DNA from: Chitinophagales bacterium
GTDB lineage: Bacteria; Bacteroidota; Bacteroidia; Chitinophagales; UBA10324
DNA: 64,000 nt
Assembly: GCA_013816805.1 (NCBI GenBank)
Contig: JACDDS010000017.1
Coordinates: 29,286-93,285 of the forward strand
Direction: 5' to 3'
The notes beneath the pieces were generated by a model, which did not search any database, was not told the origin of the DNA, and worked only from the letters and a program-made list of their open reading frames with translations. Below, piece after piece: positions 47,004 through 55,645 of this stretch; position 1 is the first letter of the stretch, and the number at the start of each line of letters is the position of its first letter. The position numbers and the translations under genes are program-made.

Positions 47004-47974
47004 ACTTTCTGCTTTAAAAGAAATTCTGCTATTTTTTTTTCTAAAAAATAGTTACAGGGTTCACTCACCATCCCAAATTGTCCAACAGGATTTACCTCTA
47101 AAAAAACAAATTCATTGTTTGTATTTACGATCATATCTATAGAACCGCAGTTTAAATCTAATTTATTCATCAGCAATCTAAGCTTCGATTGCACACTCTT
47201 TGGCAGTTTAAAAGGTACGCAGCGATTTTCCTTTTTAAAGTTATATCTTCTGAAATCAACGCGGGTTTGCTCATCTCTTTGAGAAAATATAGCCATTGGA
47301 TAAAACACACCATCCAGATAAAATATTCTTAGCTCATACTTCTTGTCAACCTGCTTTTGCAACAGAGTCGGGAATATCTTATCACTATATTCATTTAAAT
47401 CTTCAGCAACTAACTTTTCTGTATACCCGTTAATGGCATCTTCATCAATTTCCAGAAATATGGATTCATCAATTCCTTTTGTTACTACACCCGCCTTTTC
47501 AGCAGCAAAATTTAAGAGAGATTTTTTTTCAGTAGTTATAATATATTCAGTAGTTATTAATCCGAAGCTTTCCGCCAGGTTATTTACCATTAGCTTGTTG
47601 GGAGCAACATTTAAATAACTGTTAAGCGATTTTATTTTTTTTAAAGTATAATGTAAATAGGTTGCAATGCTTTTTAGCTCATCCTGTTCATATTTATATA
47701 GTTGCTTTTGAAAAAATGGATTTAAAAAAGCTTTATCAAAATCAAATTTACCCCTTCTATACCAATAAGAAGTTATGTTGCTGAAGTCAACTTCAATAGC
47801 TTCATTATTCCATCTTTGAAAGGTAAATTTTATAGAAGCATTGGTTATTGATAATGCCGATATCTTATCTGTATAATTAATTCTGATTATTTCTGCGGAA
47901 GGTTTTAAGAAATTGATCCAGCTTATTACTGCACTGGTAGAATAATCTGTTGATTCGGATACAATTAAAATCAT
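46991..47974 (-). CDS. gwsG: ATP-grasp peptide maturase of a grasp-with-spasm system
   Basis: A 327-aa ATP-grasp ligase related to MvdD/MvdC of the microviridin pathway. The start VSESTDYSTSAVISWINFL and the middle NSYLNVAPNKLMVNNLAESFGL and TEYIITTEKK are family-like. The C-terminal ATP/Mg segment is CGSIDMIVNTNNEFVFLEVNPVGQFG (E-V-N-P). By family it joins Asp/Glu side-chain carboxyls of the precursor to Thr/Ser hydroxyls or Lys amines, making macrolactones or macrolactams. It is the first maturase gene after the precursor gene, 213 bp downstream. Confidence 0.88.
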   Translation of the reverse strand: MILIVSESTDYSTSAVISWINFLKPSAEIIRINYTDKISALSITNASIKFTFQRWNNEAIEVDFSNITSYWYRRGKFDFDKAFLNPFFQKQLYKYEQDELKSIATYLHYTLKKIKSLNSYLNVAPNKLMVNNLAESFGLITTEYIITTEKKSLLNFAAEKAGVVTKGIDESIFLEIDEDAINGYTEKLVAEDLNEYSDKIFPTLLQKQVDKKYELRIFYLDGVFYPMAIFSQRDEQTRVDFRRYNFKKENRCVPFKLPKSVQSKLRLLMNKLDLNCGSIDMIVNTNNEFVFLEVNPVGQFGMVSEPCNYFLEKKIAEFLLKQKVWKN

Positions 47975-48153
47975 TGAATTAATCGAATTGCTGCTTATTA
48001 AATATAAATCAGATTAATGCTTTGAGAAGTAATTCAGAGCTTATAAAATGAAGCAATTTGTTCTTCCTATTGTAAATAAAGATAGGTGTCTCAAAAAATT
48101 CATCTTACGAGGGTTTAAGCTGTAAGCTGTTTCTGAAACACCCATCTCCAAAA

Positions 48154-48176
48154 CACATTATCCTAAAGACAATGTG
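48154..48176 (-). terminator. Stem-loop after the precursor gene, possible attenuator
   Basis: On the minus strand CACATT (48176-48171) pairs with AATGTG (48159-48154), with partly paired bases between, just 11 bp after the precursor stop, followed by TTTTGG. A second imperfect pair, GGTGTTTCA with TGAGACACC, lies further downstream at about 48088-48132. Such structures commonly give more precursor than maturase transcript. They were found by eye only. Confidence 0.4.
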
Positions 48177-48187
48177 GTAAAACAAAA

Positions 48188-48328
48188 TTAGTGATCACGA
48201 GTAGTATCGATAATTATAATCCCTAAGAGTCTTGTTTTACCTTTGGTTTTAGTGCCACCAACAACTTTAGGTAATTGAGTGTTTTCCAATGTTTGGAATT
48301 TTTTTGCATCTAATTTTTCAAGTTTCAT
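48188..48328 (-). CDS. gwsA: Double-glycine precursor peptide of the grasp-with-spasm locus
   Basis: A 46-aa peptide gene (ATG 48328, stop 48190-48188) translated by hand. The leader of 25 residues (MKLEKLDAKKFQTLENTQL then PKVVGG) shows the regular Leu/Phe spacing and Gly-Gly end of leaders cut by C39 peptidases. The 21-residue core begins TKTKGKTRLLG and ends IIIIDTTRDH. It carries Thr and Lys nucleophiles at the front and two Asp near the end, separated by a hydrophobic stretch, as expected for side-chain ester or amide cross-links made by an ATP-grasp enzyme. It lies upstream of, and on the same strand as, all maturation and export genes. An imperfect -7 box (TAAATTTT, 48366-48359) is about 31 bp before the start. 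Confidence 0.85.
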   Translation of the reverse strand: MKLEKLDAKKFQTLENTQLPKVVGGTKTKGKTRLLGIIIIDTTRDH

Positions 48329-48781
48329 GTGGATTGTTTCACTTTGTAAAAAAGTGAGAAAATTTAGTGATTTAATATTTAATTATATTAAAATTATGAA
48401 ATTTTTTTTAAAAGAGCAACTTATTTTTAATTTAATTCCCTTGAATGCTTACTAACAATAATTAAAAGATTTTTCTGGCAGTCTAATACGCGTTGTCATG
48501 CACGTTCTTTACTGCCCTGGCTTACGGATCATTCTTTCTTTAAAAGCTTATCCCATTTAAGCTATTGCGGTGCTGCATGCTACCGATGGTTCTGAAGGCA
48601 CGCATTTTGCCGCGCATCACCGGGTACCAATTCATTAAGCAGGCTTCGGTAATAATGTTTTCCTTCCTGGTCGGCATTTGCAATCCCGACCATTTAGCTT
48701 TGGATCTATAATCTAATCAGCAGCTTTATGCATTTGAATCATTTCTTCCAAAAAAGGTAAATAATAAATAAAAAAAACCGG
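48329..48781. other. 453-bp intergenic region with possible degraded coding sequence
   Basis: The region holds the likely promoter of the precursor operon (reading left) in its first ~60 bp, which is very AT-rich. From about 48480 to 48720 base composition is more coding-like, and short protein-like stretches appear on both strands (for example AIAVLHATDGSEGTHFAAHH on plus at about 48560-48620), but all are interrupted by stops and I recognise none. It is probably a relic of a lost gene. Confidence 0.4.
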
Positions 48782-49047
48782 ATGTCAGCATACGTAATAG
48801 CAGAAGTTTCCATCCATGATTTCGAAGAATATGAAGAAGACAAAAACTCACACTTGCTGTAGTCGCTGCTTTTGATGGCAGGTTTGTGGTTCGTGGCGGA
48901 CAGACAGAAACATTAGAGGGAAGCTGGCAATCCGAAAGAATTGTTATTTTGGAATTTCCGAAGGTGGATCGTGCTAAAGAATGGTGGAGTTTTGAACTTT
49001 ACTCTAAGCAAAGGCAATCTGCCAGAGATCTGCAAACACAAAAATGA
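48782..49047 (+). pseudogene. DUF1330 protein gene with one frameshift
   Basis: From ATG 48782 the frame reads MSAYVIAEVSIHDFEEYEE and soon stops. A one-base shift in the following A-rich stretch (near 48842) restores KLTLAVVAAFDGRFVVRGG, then TLEGSWQSERIVILEFP and AKEWWSFELYSKQRQSARDL, ending at TGA 49045. This is the complete DUF1330 domain (about 90 aa, a ferredoxin-like fold of unknown function). A base missing or extra in a short homopolymer is the only defect. Confidence 0.75.
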
Positions 49048-49107
49048 TCGTTGCTCCCGATGCGTAACCTTTATTTATAATAACTGACTCTATTCAAGAT
49101 ATTCTCC

Positions 49108-52101
49108 GTGATTTTCCATACCCCCTATAGAAAAGTCCTTTTTTCAATTTTATTTATAATTTTTCATTTTCAGTATTTATTAGCCCAGCATTACGATATA
49201 CGTCAATATGGGGTATCTGATGGCTTGCCTTCCGCATCTGTTTATAGCGTGTTTCAGGATAGCCGGGATTTTTTATGGATCAGTGGCCAAGATGGATTGA
49301 GCAAGTTTGACGGAAAAAAATTCCAAAATATAAGCTCAGATGAAACCGATTCCATTTCAAACATAGATGTAGCTTTTGAAGACTCATTAGGAAACCTTTG
49401 GGGAAATACGATTTACGGTCCTTATAAGTTTGATGGAAGGAGGTTTATAAATTATCCCTTTCAGAACAAACCCCGCAATTTATGGGTCACTCAGCAGTTC
49501 ATCACAAAAAATAAAAAAATATGGGTAACCGTGGGTTCAGGAATTTATGAATTGCAAAATAATGTTTGGGTTAAAATTCCCTTTATTAAAAATGATGATC
49601 TTGTTTTTTATAATCAGGTGGTGGAGTTGGATGATAACCGCCTGCTTTTTAATTTTCGTGACAGTCTCTGTGTTTACGATAAATATCAAAATTTGAACCG
49701 GATAATCTGTAATGAGGAATTATTTCCTGTCTTCAAGTCCGTGAGAACATTCAATAGCGAAATTTTTGTATTTACCAATAAACGCGTTTACAAGTTTAAA
49801 AATGATTCATTGATTGTAATTTATCCGGACGAAATAAACGGTTTTGTTTCGGACGTTTATCTTGATAGATCAGGTAAACTTTGGGTGGCTATTGGTAGCC
49901 AGGGTGTTAAAATTTTTGATTATTACAGTTCAAACCAAAAATCAATTGATAAAATTATTATACTAGGTGAGGTTTATGATATTATGCAGGACCGTTATGG
50001 TAACATGTGGCTTAGCGGCAATTCCGGGTTATATAGGTTAACACCAAGGTACATCCATTTTATTGCGAAGCCTAAAGGATTAATATGTAAGGTTTTTAAT
50101 GCAGGCGATGGTAAAATTATAATAGGACGAATAGAGGGTGAACCCTTTGTATTTAGAGATGATTCCCTGATTCCGGTTTCAGAAAACTATAATTACAGAG
50201 GTAAATTCAAATACTCTGGGGCTTGGATGTATTCGATTACTATTGATAAAGAGCAGAGAATCTGGATGGGTAATAATCATGGTAATATTTACCGTATTAA
50301 TTCAAATCAGATCGAGGATCTTTCAGGTCGTTTCCAATCGTTTAAAAGAGTAATGGGTGCACTTACATATAACAGGTCGAAAGACGCCATTTACCTATCC
50401 GGTGATACGGGTATTGTTAAAGTCAGAAATGACAGTATTGTAAAAAATTTTAGTGTATTTCAAAATCAGGGAGAGTATGTAAATGCCATGAATACTGATT
50501 ACTCAGGCCGCACCTGGTTTTGTATAGAAAGCAAAACCGCAATTGTGGGGTATATAAAAAACGACAGTGTGTTTACAGTCAAAAACTTTTCTATAAAACT
50601 TTTCTCTGATTCCCATTTTTATTTTGATAGTTCGGGATATACCTACATAACTACCAAAACTCAAGGTGTTTTTAAAATTCATCTGATCACGTCAGACAGC
50701 ATTAAAATTGATTATCATTTTTCAACCAAAAACGGTTTTATATCCAATTTGATAAATGCGATTGACTTTGACAAAAGCGGTCGTATGTGGGTGGCTTCTA
50801 CGTCAGGTATATTCAGCATAAGAATTATTGACAGTTTACATTACAATGTTTCTAAATATAACCTTGATGCCTTAACGGGCGTTACAGATTGGTCTCTCTG
50901 CTATTTAGTATTTGATGGAAGCAACAGAATTTATTTTACTAACCGGTATGGGGCAGGTTATATTGAATGCGATAAAGTGGTGGAAAATGTGATCCCTCCG
51001 AAAATTTATATAAGTGACATCAGCATTGCTGATAACAAAGTGAATTGGATGGAGTACTGCAGATTACTGACACCCTTTTTTTTTACTCCCGTTAAACCTG
51101 TTCTTCCATTTTCACTAAATCAATTTATTATCAGTTATACCTCCGCCTGTTATTCTGATGCTGATGAAATTTATTATAGCTATAATATGAATGACAATGA
51201 CAGTTCCTGGATATTTAATGGAACTTCCAACAAAGTTTCGCTCATTAATCTGGCCCCCGGGAATTATGTATTTAAAGTGCATTCCCGTACCGCAAATTCT
51301 CCATGGAGCAAGGCAGCTATTTTTGAATTTAAAATTAATCCACCGTGGTATCGTACCGGGTTGTTCTATGGATTATCGATAGTTATTTGCGGTACCGGGC
51401 TTATTTTTTATTTAAAAAGAAGAAGAGATCAGTTTGCATTAAAATTAAAAACGCAGCAACACTTACATGAACTTGAGCAGCGCTTACTTCGTGTACAAAT
51501 GAACCCGCATTTTATTTTTAATTCATTAAGATCAATCAATGAGTATATCCAATCACATAAAACTATCCTGGCTTCGGAATATTTGATACAGTTTTCGAAA
51601 CTCATGCGAGCCATTCTCGAAAATTCGCGTCAAAAGGAAATTGTTTTATCAAAAGAGATTGAAGTCCTTGAATTATACATGGCTCTCGAATCACAGCGAA
51701 TGGAGCACCCGTTTAGCTATTCTATTGAAATTGATCCCGAAATTGATCCTGAAAATACTTTAATTCCGCCAATGCTACTACAGCCAATTGTTGAAAATTC
51801 AATCTGGCATGGATTGGCGCCAAGGAATAAACCAGGAAAAATTATCATCAGGGTTAAGAAACAAAATGAAACCATTCAATGTGAGGTGGAGGATAATGGA
51901 ATTGGCAGGGAAGTTTCAAGTATATCAAATAATGGGTTGAAAGCTGAATCGCATGGCTTAAAAATAACCGCAGAACGGCTGGGTATTATTGAACAGATAA
52001 AAAAAATAGAAACCAATCTCAAATTCCGTGATTTAAACGGAGATAATAATTTCACAGGGCTTAATGTAACTTTTACGCTGCCTTTTGAAGAAGCCGTCTG
52101 A
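49108..52101 (+). CDS. LytS-type sensor histidine kinase with two-component propeller and Y_Y_Y domains
   Basis: A 997-aa protein starting at GTG 49108. It has a signal-anchor (about 5-26), then propeller repeats typical of two-component regulators (about 30-650: DSRDFLWISGQDGLSKFDG, DRSGKLWVAIGSQGVKIFD, DRYGNMWLSGNSGLYRL), a Y_Y_Y domain (about 690-750), a membrane segment (about 758-778) and a short coiled coil. The LytS His-kinase domain has the phospho-acceptor His801 in MNPHFIFNSLRSI, and the ATPase domain has LLQPIVENSIWHGL and VEDNGIGRE. The sensor domain faces the periplasm. Its last ~203 codons are nearly identical in DNA to the next gene. Confidence 0.92.
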   Translation: MIFHTPYRKVLFSILFIIFHFQYLLAQHYDIRQYGVSDGLPSASVYSVFQDSRDFLWISGQDGLSKFDGKKFQNISSDETDSISNIDVAFEDSLGNLWGNTIYGPYKFDGRRFINYPFQNKPRNLWVTQQFITKNKKIWVTVGSGIYELQNNVWVKIPFIKNDDLVFYNQVVELDDNRLLFNFRDSLCVYDKYQNLNRIICNEELFPVFKSVRTFNSEIFVFTNKRVYKFKNDSLIVIYPDEINGFVSDVYLDRSGKLWVAIGSQGVKIFDYYSSNQKSIDKIIILGEVYDIMQDRYGNMWLSGNSGLYRLTPRYIHFIAKPKGLICKVFNAGDGKIIIGRIEGEPFVFRDDSLIPVSENYNYRGKFKYSGAWMYSITIDKEQRIWMGNNHGNIYRINSNQIEDLSGRFQSFKRVMGALTYNRSKDAIYLSGDTGIVKVRNDSIVKNFSVFQNQGEYVNAMNTDYSGRTWFCIESKTAIVGYIKNDSVFTVKNFSIKLFSDSHFYFDSSGYTYITTKTQGVFKIHLITSDSIKIDYHFSTKNGFISNLINAIDFDKSGRMWVASTSGIFSIRIIDSLHYNVSKYNLDALTGVTDWSLCYLVFDGSNRIYFTNRYGAGYIECDKVVENVIPPKIYISDISIADNKVNWMEYCRLLTPFFFTPVKPVLPFSLNQFIISYTSACYSDADEIYYSYNMNDNDSSWIFNGTSNKVSLINLAPGNYVFKVHSRTANSPWSKAAIFEFKINPPWYRTGLFYGLSIVICGTGLIFYLKRRRDQFALKLKTQQHLHELEQRLLRVQMNPHFIFNSLRSINEYIQSHKTILASEYLIQFSKLMRAILENSRQKEIVLSKEIEVLELYMALESQRMEHPFSYSIEIDPEIDPENTLIPPMLLQPIVENSIWHGLAPRNKPGKIIIRVKKQNETIQCEVEDNGIGREVSSISNNGLKAESHGLKITAERLGIIEQIKKIETNLKFRDLNGDNNFTGLNVTFTLPFEEAV
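51491..52101 (+). repeat. 606-bp near-identical direct repeat, copy 1 (kinase core of the first sensor)
   Basis: This segment matches 53457-54067 at a constant offset of 1966 bp with no gap and about 16 mismatches by eye (about 97% identity). It covers the His-box to the stop codon. Upstream of 51491 the two genes differ completely. Confidence 0.95.
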
Positions 52102-52183
52102 AATCAGGCAAATTGGCATTTTTTTATCAGTACATTATTTGCCTTTCATTTCCGGCCATAATAACGCAATTAATACTATTATC

Positions 52184-54067
52184 TTGAAAAAGCTTCAAAG
52201 TTCATTGATTGTACTAATTGTGTTTTTCGGAACAAGTATTTGCAATGGACAAAATCGAAATAAAAAGGACTTTTTACAAAGATTAATCCGTTATTCAAAT
52301 AATGATACGGTTAAATTGCATGCCTTGAATGATCTATCTGAAATGTATTCCGATGATAGTTATGACAGCTCCATTATTTATTCAAACAGAGCTATTGAAT
52401 TTGCAAAAAACTTGATTCAATCCCAATCAGTAATTAGCAGGGAAATAGTTTTTACAATAAAAAGCCAGTTGGCTAAAGCATATTCCTCATTAGGAGAAGT
52501 GGAGAGAAGAAGAGGCAGTTATAAGGAGTCAGCAAAACATTTTATGGAAGGTTTAAAGATTAATGAAGAATTAAATGATGAGGTAGGAATGGCAAAAGCA
52601 TATTGTGATATGGGAAATATTAATCGTATGATGGAGCATAGTAATGAAAATTCTTTATATTATTTCCGTAAATCACTGGAACTAAGGATTACGTTGAAGG
52701 ATAAAAAAGAAATCGGTAGATTATATAATAACATTGGAGGAGTGTATATTGATATAGGAAGAATTGATTCAGCTTTATATTATCTTAAAAAATCACTTCA
52801 TATAAAGTATGAAATTCAAGATGTGAATGGCTTAGCAAAAAGCCTGAATAACCTGGCTGTATTATATTCTGATTTAAATTCAGATTCGTCAATTGCCTAC
52901 TATAATAAAGCTTTATCAGCCGTTGAAAAAACCAATGATAAATATTCTATGAGCGGAATTCTTAATGGTTTAGGTGGAGAGTATATTAACCGGGGGAATT
53001 TTAAATTGGCCATTCATTATCTTGATTCCAGTCTTGCAATTGCCAGGAATATACACAGTATCTATTTTCAACAGATGAATTATTTTACCTATACTGATTT
53101 GTATGAAAAAAAAGGGGATTATAAAGAGGCATTGAAATATAGCCGTCTTTATAGTCTTTACCGAGATAGTATGTTAAATGAAGATGACCAAAAAGCTATT
53201 GCTGAAATGCAATCTAAGTATGAAAGTGAAAAAAAAGATTACCAAATTTCGAAGCTTAGGCATGAAGAGCTTTTACACCAGTCCCAACTTAGCCGTCAGC
53301 GAATCATCCAGGTGGTAATAATTGCCGGAACTTTGATTCTGATTCTATCCGGTACAATAATTTTTTATTTATACAAGCGCAGACGTGATGCTAACAGCAG
53401 GAAAAAAGAGGCCGAATTCAATTCCATGGTAACTGATGTGGAAATGAAAGCTTTGCGTGCACAAATGAACCCGCATTTTATTTTCAATTCTTTAAGATCA
53501 ATCAATGAGTATATCCAATCACATAAAACTATCCTGGCTTCGGAATATCTGATACAGTTTTCGAAACTCATGCGAGCCATTCTCGAAAATTCGCGTCAAA
53601 AGGAAATTGTTTTATCAAAAGAGGTTGAAGTCCTTGAATTATACATGCATCTCGAATCACAGCGAATGGAGCACCCGTTTAGCTATTCTATTGAAATTGA
53701 TCCCGAAATTGATCCTGAAAATACGTTGATTCCGCCAATGCTACTACAGCCAATTGTTGAAAATTCAATCTGGCATGGATTGGCGCCAAGGAATAAACCA
53801 GGAAAAATTATTATCAGGGTTAAGAAACAAAATGAAACCATTCAATGTGAAGTGGAGGATAATGGAATTGGCAGGGAAGTTTCAAGTATACCGAATAATG
53901 GGTTGAAAGCTGAATCGCATGGATTAAAAATAACCGCAGAACGGCTGGCTATTATTGAACAGATAAAAAAAATAGAAACCAATCTCAAATTCCGTGATTT
54001 AAACGGAGATAATAATTTCACAGGGCTTAATGTAACTTTTACGCTGCCTTTTGAAGAAGCAGTTTGA
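52184..54067 (+). CDS. LytS-type sensor histidine kinase with TPR sensor domain
   Basis: A protein of about 627 aa. I place the start at TTG 52184, since the next residues form a signal peptide (KKLQSSLIVLIVFFGTSICNGQ in two parts: KKLQSSLIVL, IVFFGTSICNGQ). The upstream frame back to 52085 only overlaps the previous gene. About six TPR units follow (about 60-330, e.g. GRLYNNIGGVYIDIGRIDSALYYL split as GRLYNNIGGVYIDI, GRIDSALYYL), then a coiled coil, a membrane segment (about 375-397), and the kinase with His431 in MNPHFIFNSLRSI and N-box LLQPIVENSIWHGL. This architecture (TPR plus His_kinase) is common in Bacteroidota. The response regulator is 56 bp downstream. Confidence 0.92.
   Translation: MKKLQSSLIVLIVFFGTSICNGQNRNKKDFLQRLIRYSNNDTVKLHALNDLSEMYSDDSYDSSIIYSNRAIEFAKNLIQSQSVISREIVFTIKSQLAKAYSSLGEVERRRGSYKESAKHFMEGLKINEELNDEVGMAKAYCDMGNINRMMEHSNENSLYYFRKSLELRITLKDKKEIGRLYNNIGGVYIDIGRIDSALYYLKKSLHIKYEIQDVNGLAKSLNNLAVLYSDLNSDSSIAYYNKALSAVEKTNDKYSMSGILNGLGGEYINRGNFKLAIHYLDSSLAIARNIHSIYFQQMNYFTYTDLYEKKGDYKEALKYSRLYSLYRDSMLNEDDQKAIAEMQSKYESEKKDYQISKLRHEELLHQSQLSRQRIIQVVIIAGTLILILSGTIIFYLYKRRRDANSRKKEAEFNSMVTDVEMKALRAQMNPHFIFNSLRSINEYIQSHKTILASEYLIQFSKLMRAILENSRQKEIVLSKEVEVLELYMHLESQRMEHPFSYSIEIDPEIDPENTLIPPMLLQPIVENSIWHGLAPRNKPGKIIIRVKKQNETIQCEVEDNGIGREVSSIPNNGLKAESHGLKITAERLAIIEQIKKIETNLKFRDLNGDNNFTGLNVTFTLPFEEAV
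53457..54067 (+). repeat. 606-bp near-identical direct repeat, copy 2 (kinase core of the second sensor)
   Basis: Partner of 51491-52101. Only four amino acid differences were noticed (I/V, A/H, S/P, G/A), so the catalytic cores should be interchangeable. Confidence 0.95.
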
Positions 54068-54123
54068 ATTCAGGGAACTGATTAAATATCTATCGTATTT
54101 ATTTGCATTAGTAAAAAACTGGC

Positions 54124-54876
54124 ATGATAAAAACAATTATTGTAGACGATGAAAAAAAATTCAGCGATGCGTTGAATAAGATGATTACCGAAAACTTCAG
54201 GGATAAACTACATGTTGTTGCAAAAAGCAAATCAGTAAAAGAGGCAGTTCATGACATTAAAATCTATGATCCTGACTTAATTTTTCTTGATGTTGAAATG
54301 CCACCCGGCAATGGGTTCCAGGTGCTTGAACAAATTGAAAAAAAGAATTTTGAAGTGATCTTTACAACTGCTTTTGATCAGTATGCAATAAAGGCAATCC
54401 GGTTTTCAGCACTTGATTTTTTGCTTAAACCCTTCGGCGTGCAGGATCTAAATGAAGCATTAAAACAATATGATGAAAAGATTCTCACCGAAAAAACGCA
54501 GAAACAATATGAAGTGCTGCTTTATATTAAGTCAGTAAGTGATTCTCAGAAAAAAATTGCGCTTCCTACATTAAATGGTTTTGCAATTGTAAGTCTTGGT
54601 GATATTATCAGGTGCGAGTCGGATAGTAATTATACTCAGTTTCATCTAAAAGACAAATCAAAGATTTTAGTGTGCAAGCCTTTAAAAGATTATGAAGGGT
54701 TACTGGAAGAAAATGGTTTTTTCAGGGTTCACCAAAGCCATCTGATCAATGTGCATTACATTAAAAATTATTCCCGCGACATTGGCGGAACTATTACGAT
54801 GACTGACGGATCAGAAATTGCCGTTTCGAGGCGAAAGAAGGATGAATTTCTGAAACGCCTGATGAACGGGTTTTAG
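54124..54876 (+). CDS. LytTR-family response regulator
   Basis: A 250-aa regulator. The receiver domain (about 1-120) has acidic residues in IIVDDEKKF, phospho-acceptor Asp56 in LIFLDVEMPPGNG, Thr in FTTAFDQYAIKAI and Lys in DFLLKPFG. The LytTR DNA-binding domain (about 145-250) has DIIRCESDSNYTQFHL, FFRVHQSHLINVHYIKNY and SRRKKDEFLKRL. It is the presumed partner of both kinases upstream. Targets are unknown; the secreted-protein genes that follow are candidates by position. Confidence 0.94.
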   Translation: MIKTIIVDDEKKFSDALNKMITENFRDKLHVVAKSKSVKEAVHDIKIYDPDLIFLDVEMPPGNGFQVLEQIEKKNFEVIFTTAFDQYAIKAIRFSALDFLLKPFGVQDLNEALKQYDEKILTEKTQKQYEVLLYIKSVSDSQKKIALPTLNGFAIVSLGDIIRCESDSNYTQFHLKDKSKILVCKPLKDYEGLLEENGFFRVHQSHLINVHYIKNYSRDIGGTITMTDGSEIAVSRRKKDEFLKRLMNGF

Positions 54877-55313
54877 CAAAGCCGGATTCTATTTCAATTT
54901 TACCGTATTGTTTTCTTTCCCTACCGCTTTCTAAATGCAGCGGATTGGCCCTTAAGTATAACCATAGCTTTCTTGCAATTTAAATTATCATTTTTTTTCA
55001 CTGCTGTCCGTTAAAAATCGGAAAAGCCACAATTAGGAATGCCCCTGGCTGTGAGAATAGATCGCTGATAGCTTATTTTAAAAAAATTCTGCCTGTTGCT
55101 CAATCAGGTAGAAAATAGCTGCTGCACCAATTTAGTTCTTGGTTTTTCAAAAGCAGCTAATGGATTTTTTATAAAATCAACAGGTGGATGTAACTCATTA
55201 AATTAAAGCGAATGATGACTTTCCGATTGCTGAATGACCACTTGCGTTTTGCTTGCCGTTGAATGACGACAACTTTATTCCTAATGAGTTCTAACCTTTA
55301 AATCCTCAACTAT
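54877..55313. other. Intergenic region between response regulator and its eroded duplicate
   Basis: About 437 bp with no open frame or RNA gene that I can recognise. From comparison with the duplicate downstream, part of it should descend from the 5' part of the duplicated regulator, but I cannot align it by eye. The segment just after the regulator (54886-54960) is itself copied at 55536-55590. Confidence 0.5.
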
Positions 55314-55590
55314 TAAATCAAAAATTTTAGCTTATAAGCATTCAAAGGATTTATGAAGAGCTACAGAAGAAAGTGTTTTTCATGGTTCATCAAGGCTACT
55401 TGATCAATGTGCAGTGCATTAAAAATTCTTATTGCACCATTAAGTGGACCTGGCTGGTCGGAGGTAGCAGTTTCAAGGCGAAAGAAGAGGGAATTTTTGA
55501 AAACCGCTGATGGGGGATTTAAATAAATAAACCAAATTCTATTTCAATTCTACATCATTTGTCTCTTCCAATACCGCATTCTAAATGCTG
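55314..55590 (+). pseudogene. Remnant of a duplicated LytTR response regulator (C-terminal part plus 3' flank)
   Basis: DNA from 55314 aligns with the intact regulator from 54654 onward (AAATCAAAnATTTTAG and so on). Translated, it gives KVFFMVHQGYLINVQCIKN (compare GFFRVHQSHLINVHYIKN), and in another frame SEVAVSRRKKREFLK (compare SEIAVSRRKKDEFLK). A frame change and small deletions (10 bp net) disable it. Similarity continues past the stop into noncoding DNA (ATTCTATTTCAATT at 54886 and 55536), so it is a DNA duplication, not a separate family member. I see no receiver domain. Confidence 0.8.
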
Positions 55591-55645
55591 AGTTTATAAC
55601 CTGATTACAGAGATATCTTTAAGGTTCTTAAAAATTTATCTCGCT

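Noticed and set aside
48480..48720. Protein-like stretches on both strands upstream of the DUF1330 pseudogene
   Set aside because: All frames are interrupted by stops, and none resembles a family I know, so no pseudogene name is justified.
52085..52183. Start of the TPR sensor kinase overlapping the previous gene
   Set aside because: The TTG at 52184 directly precedes a good signal peptide; the upstream residues would place it internally.
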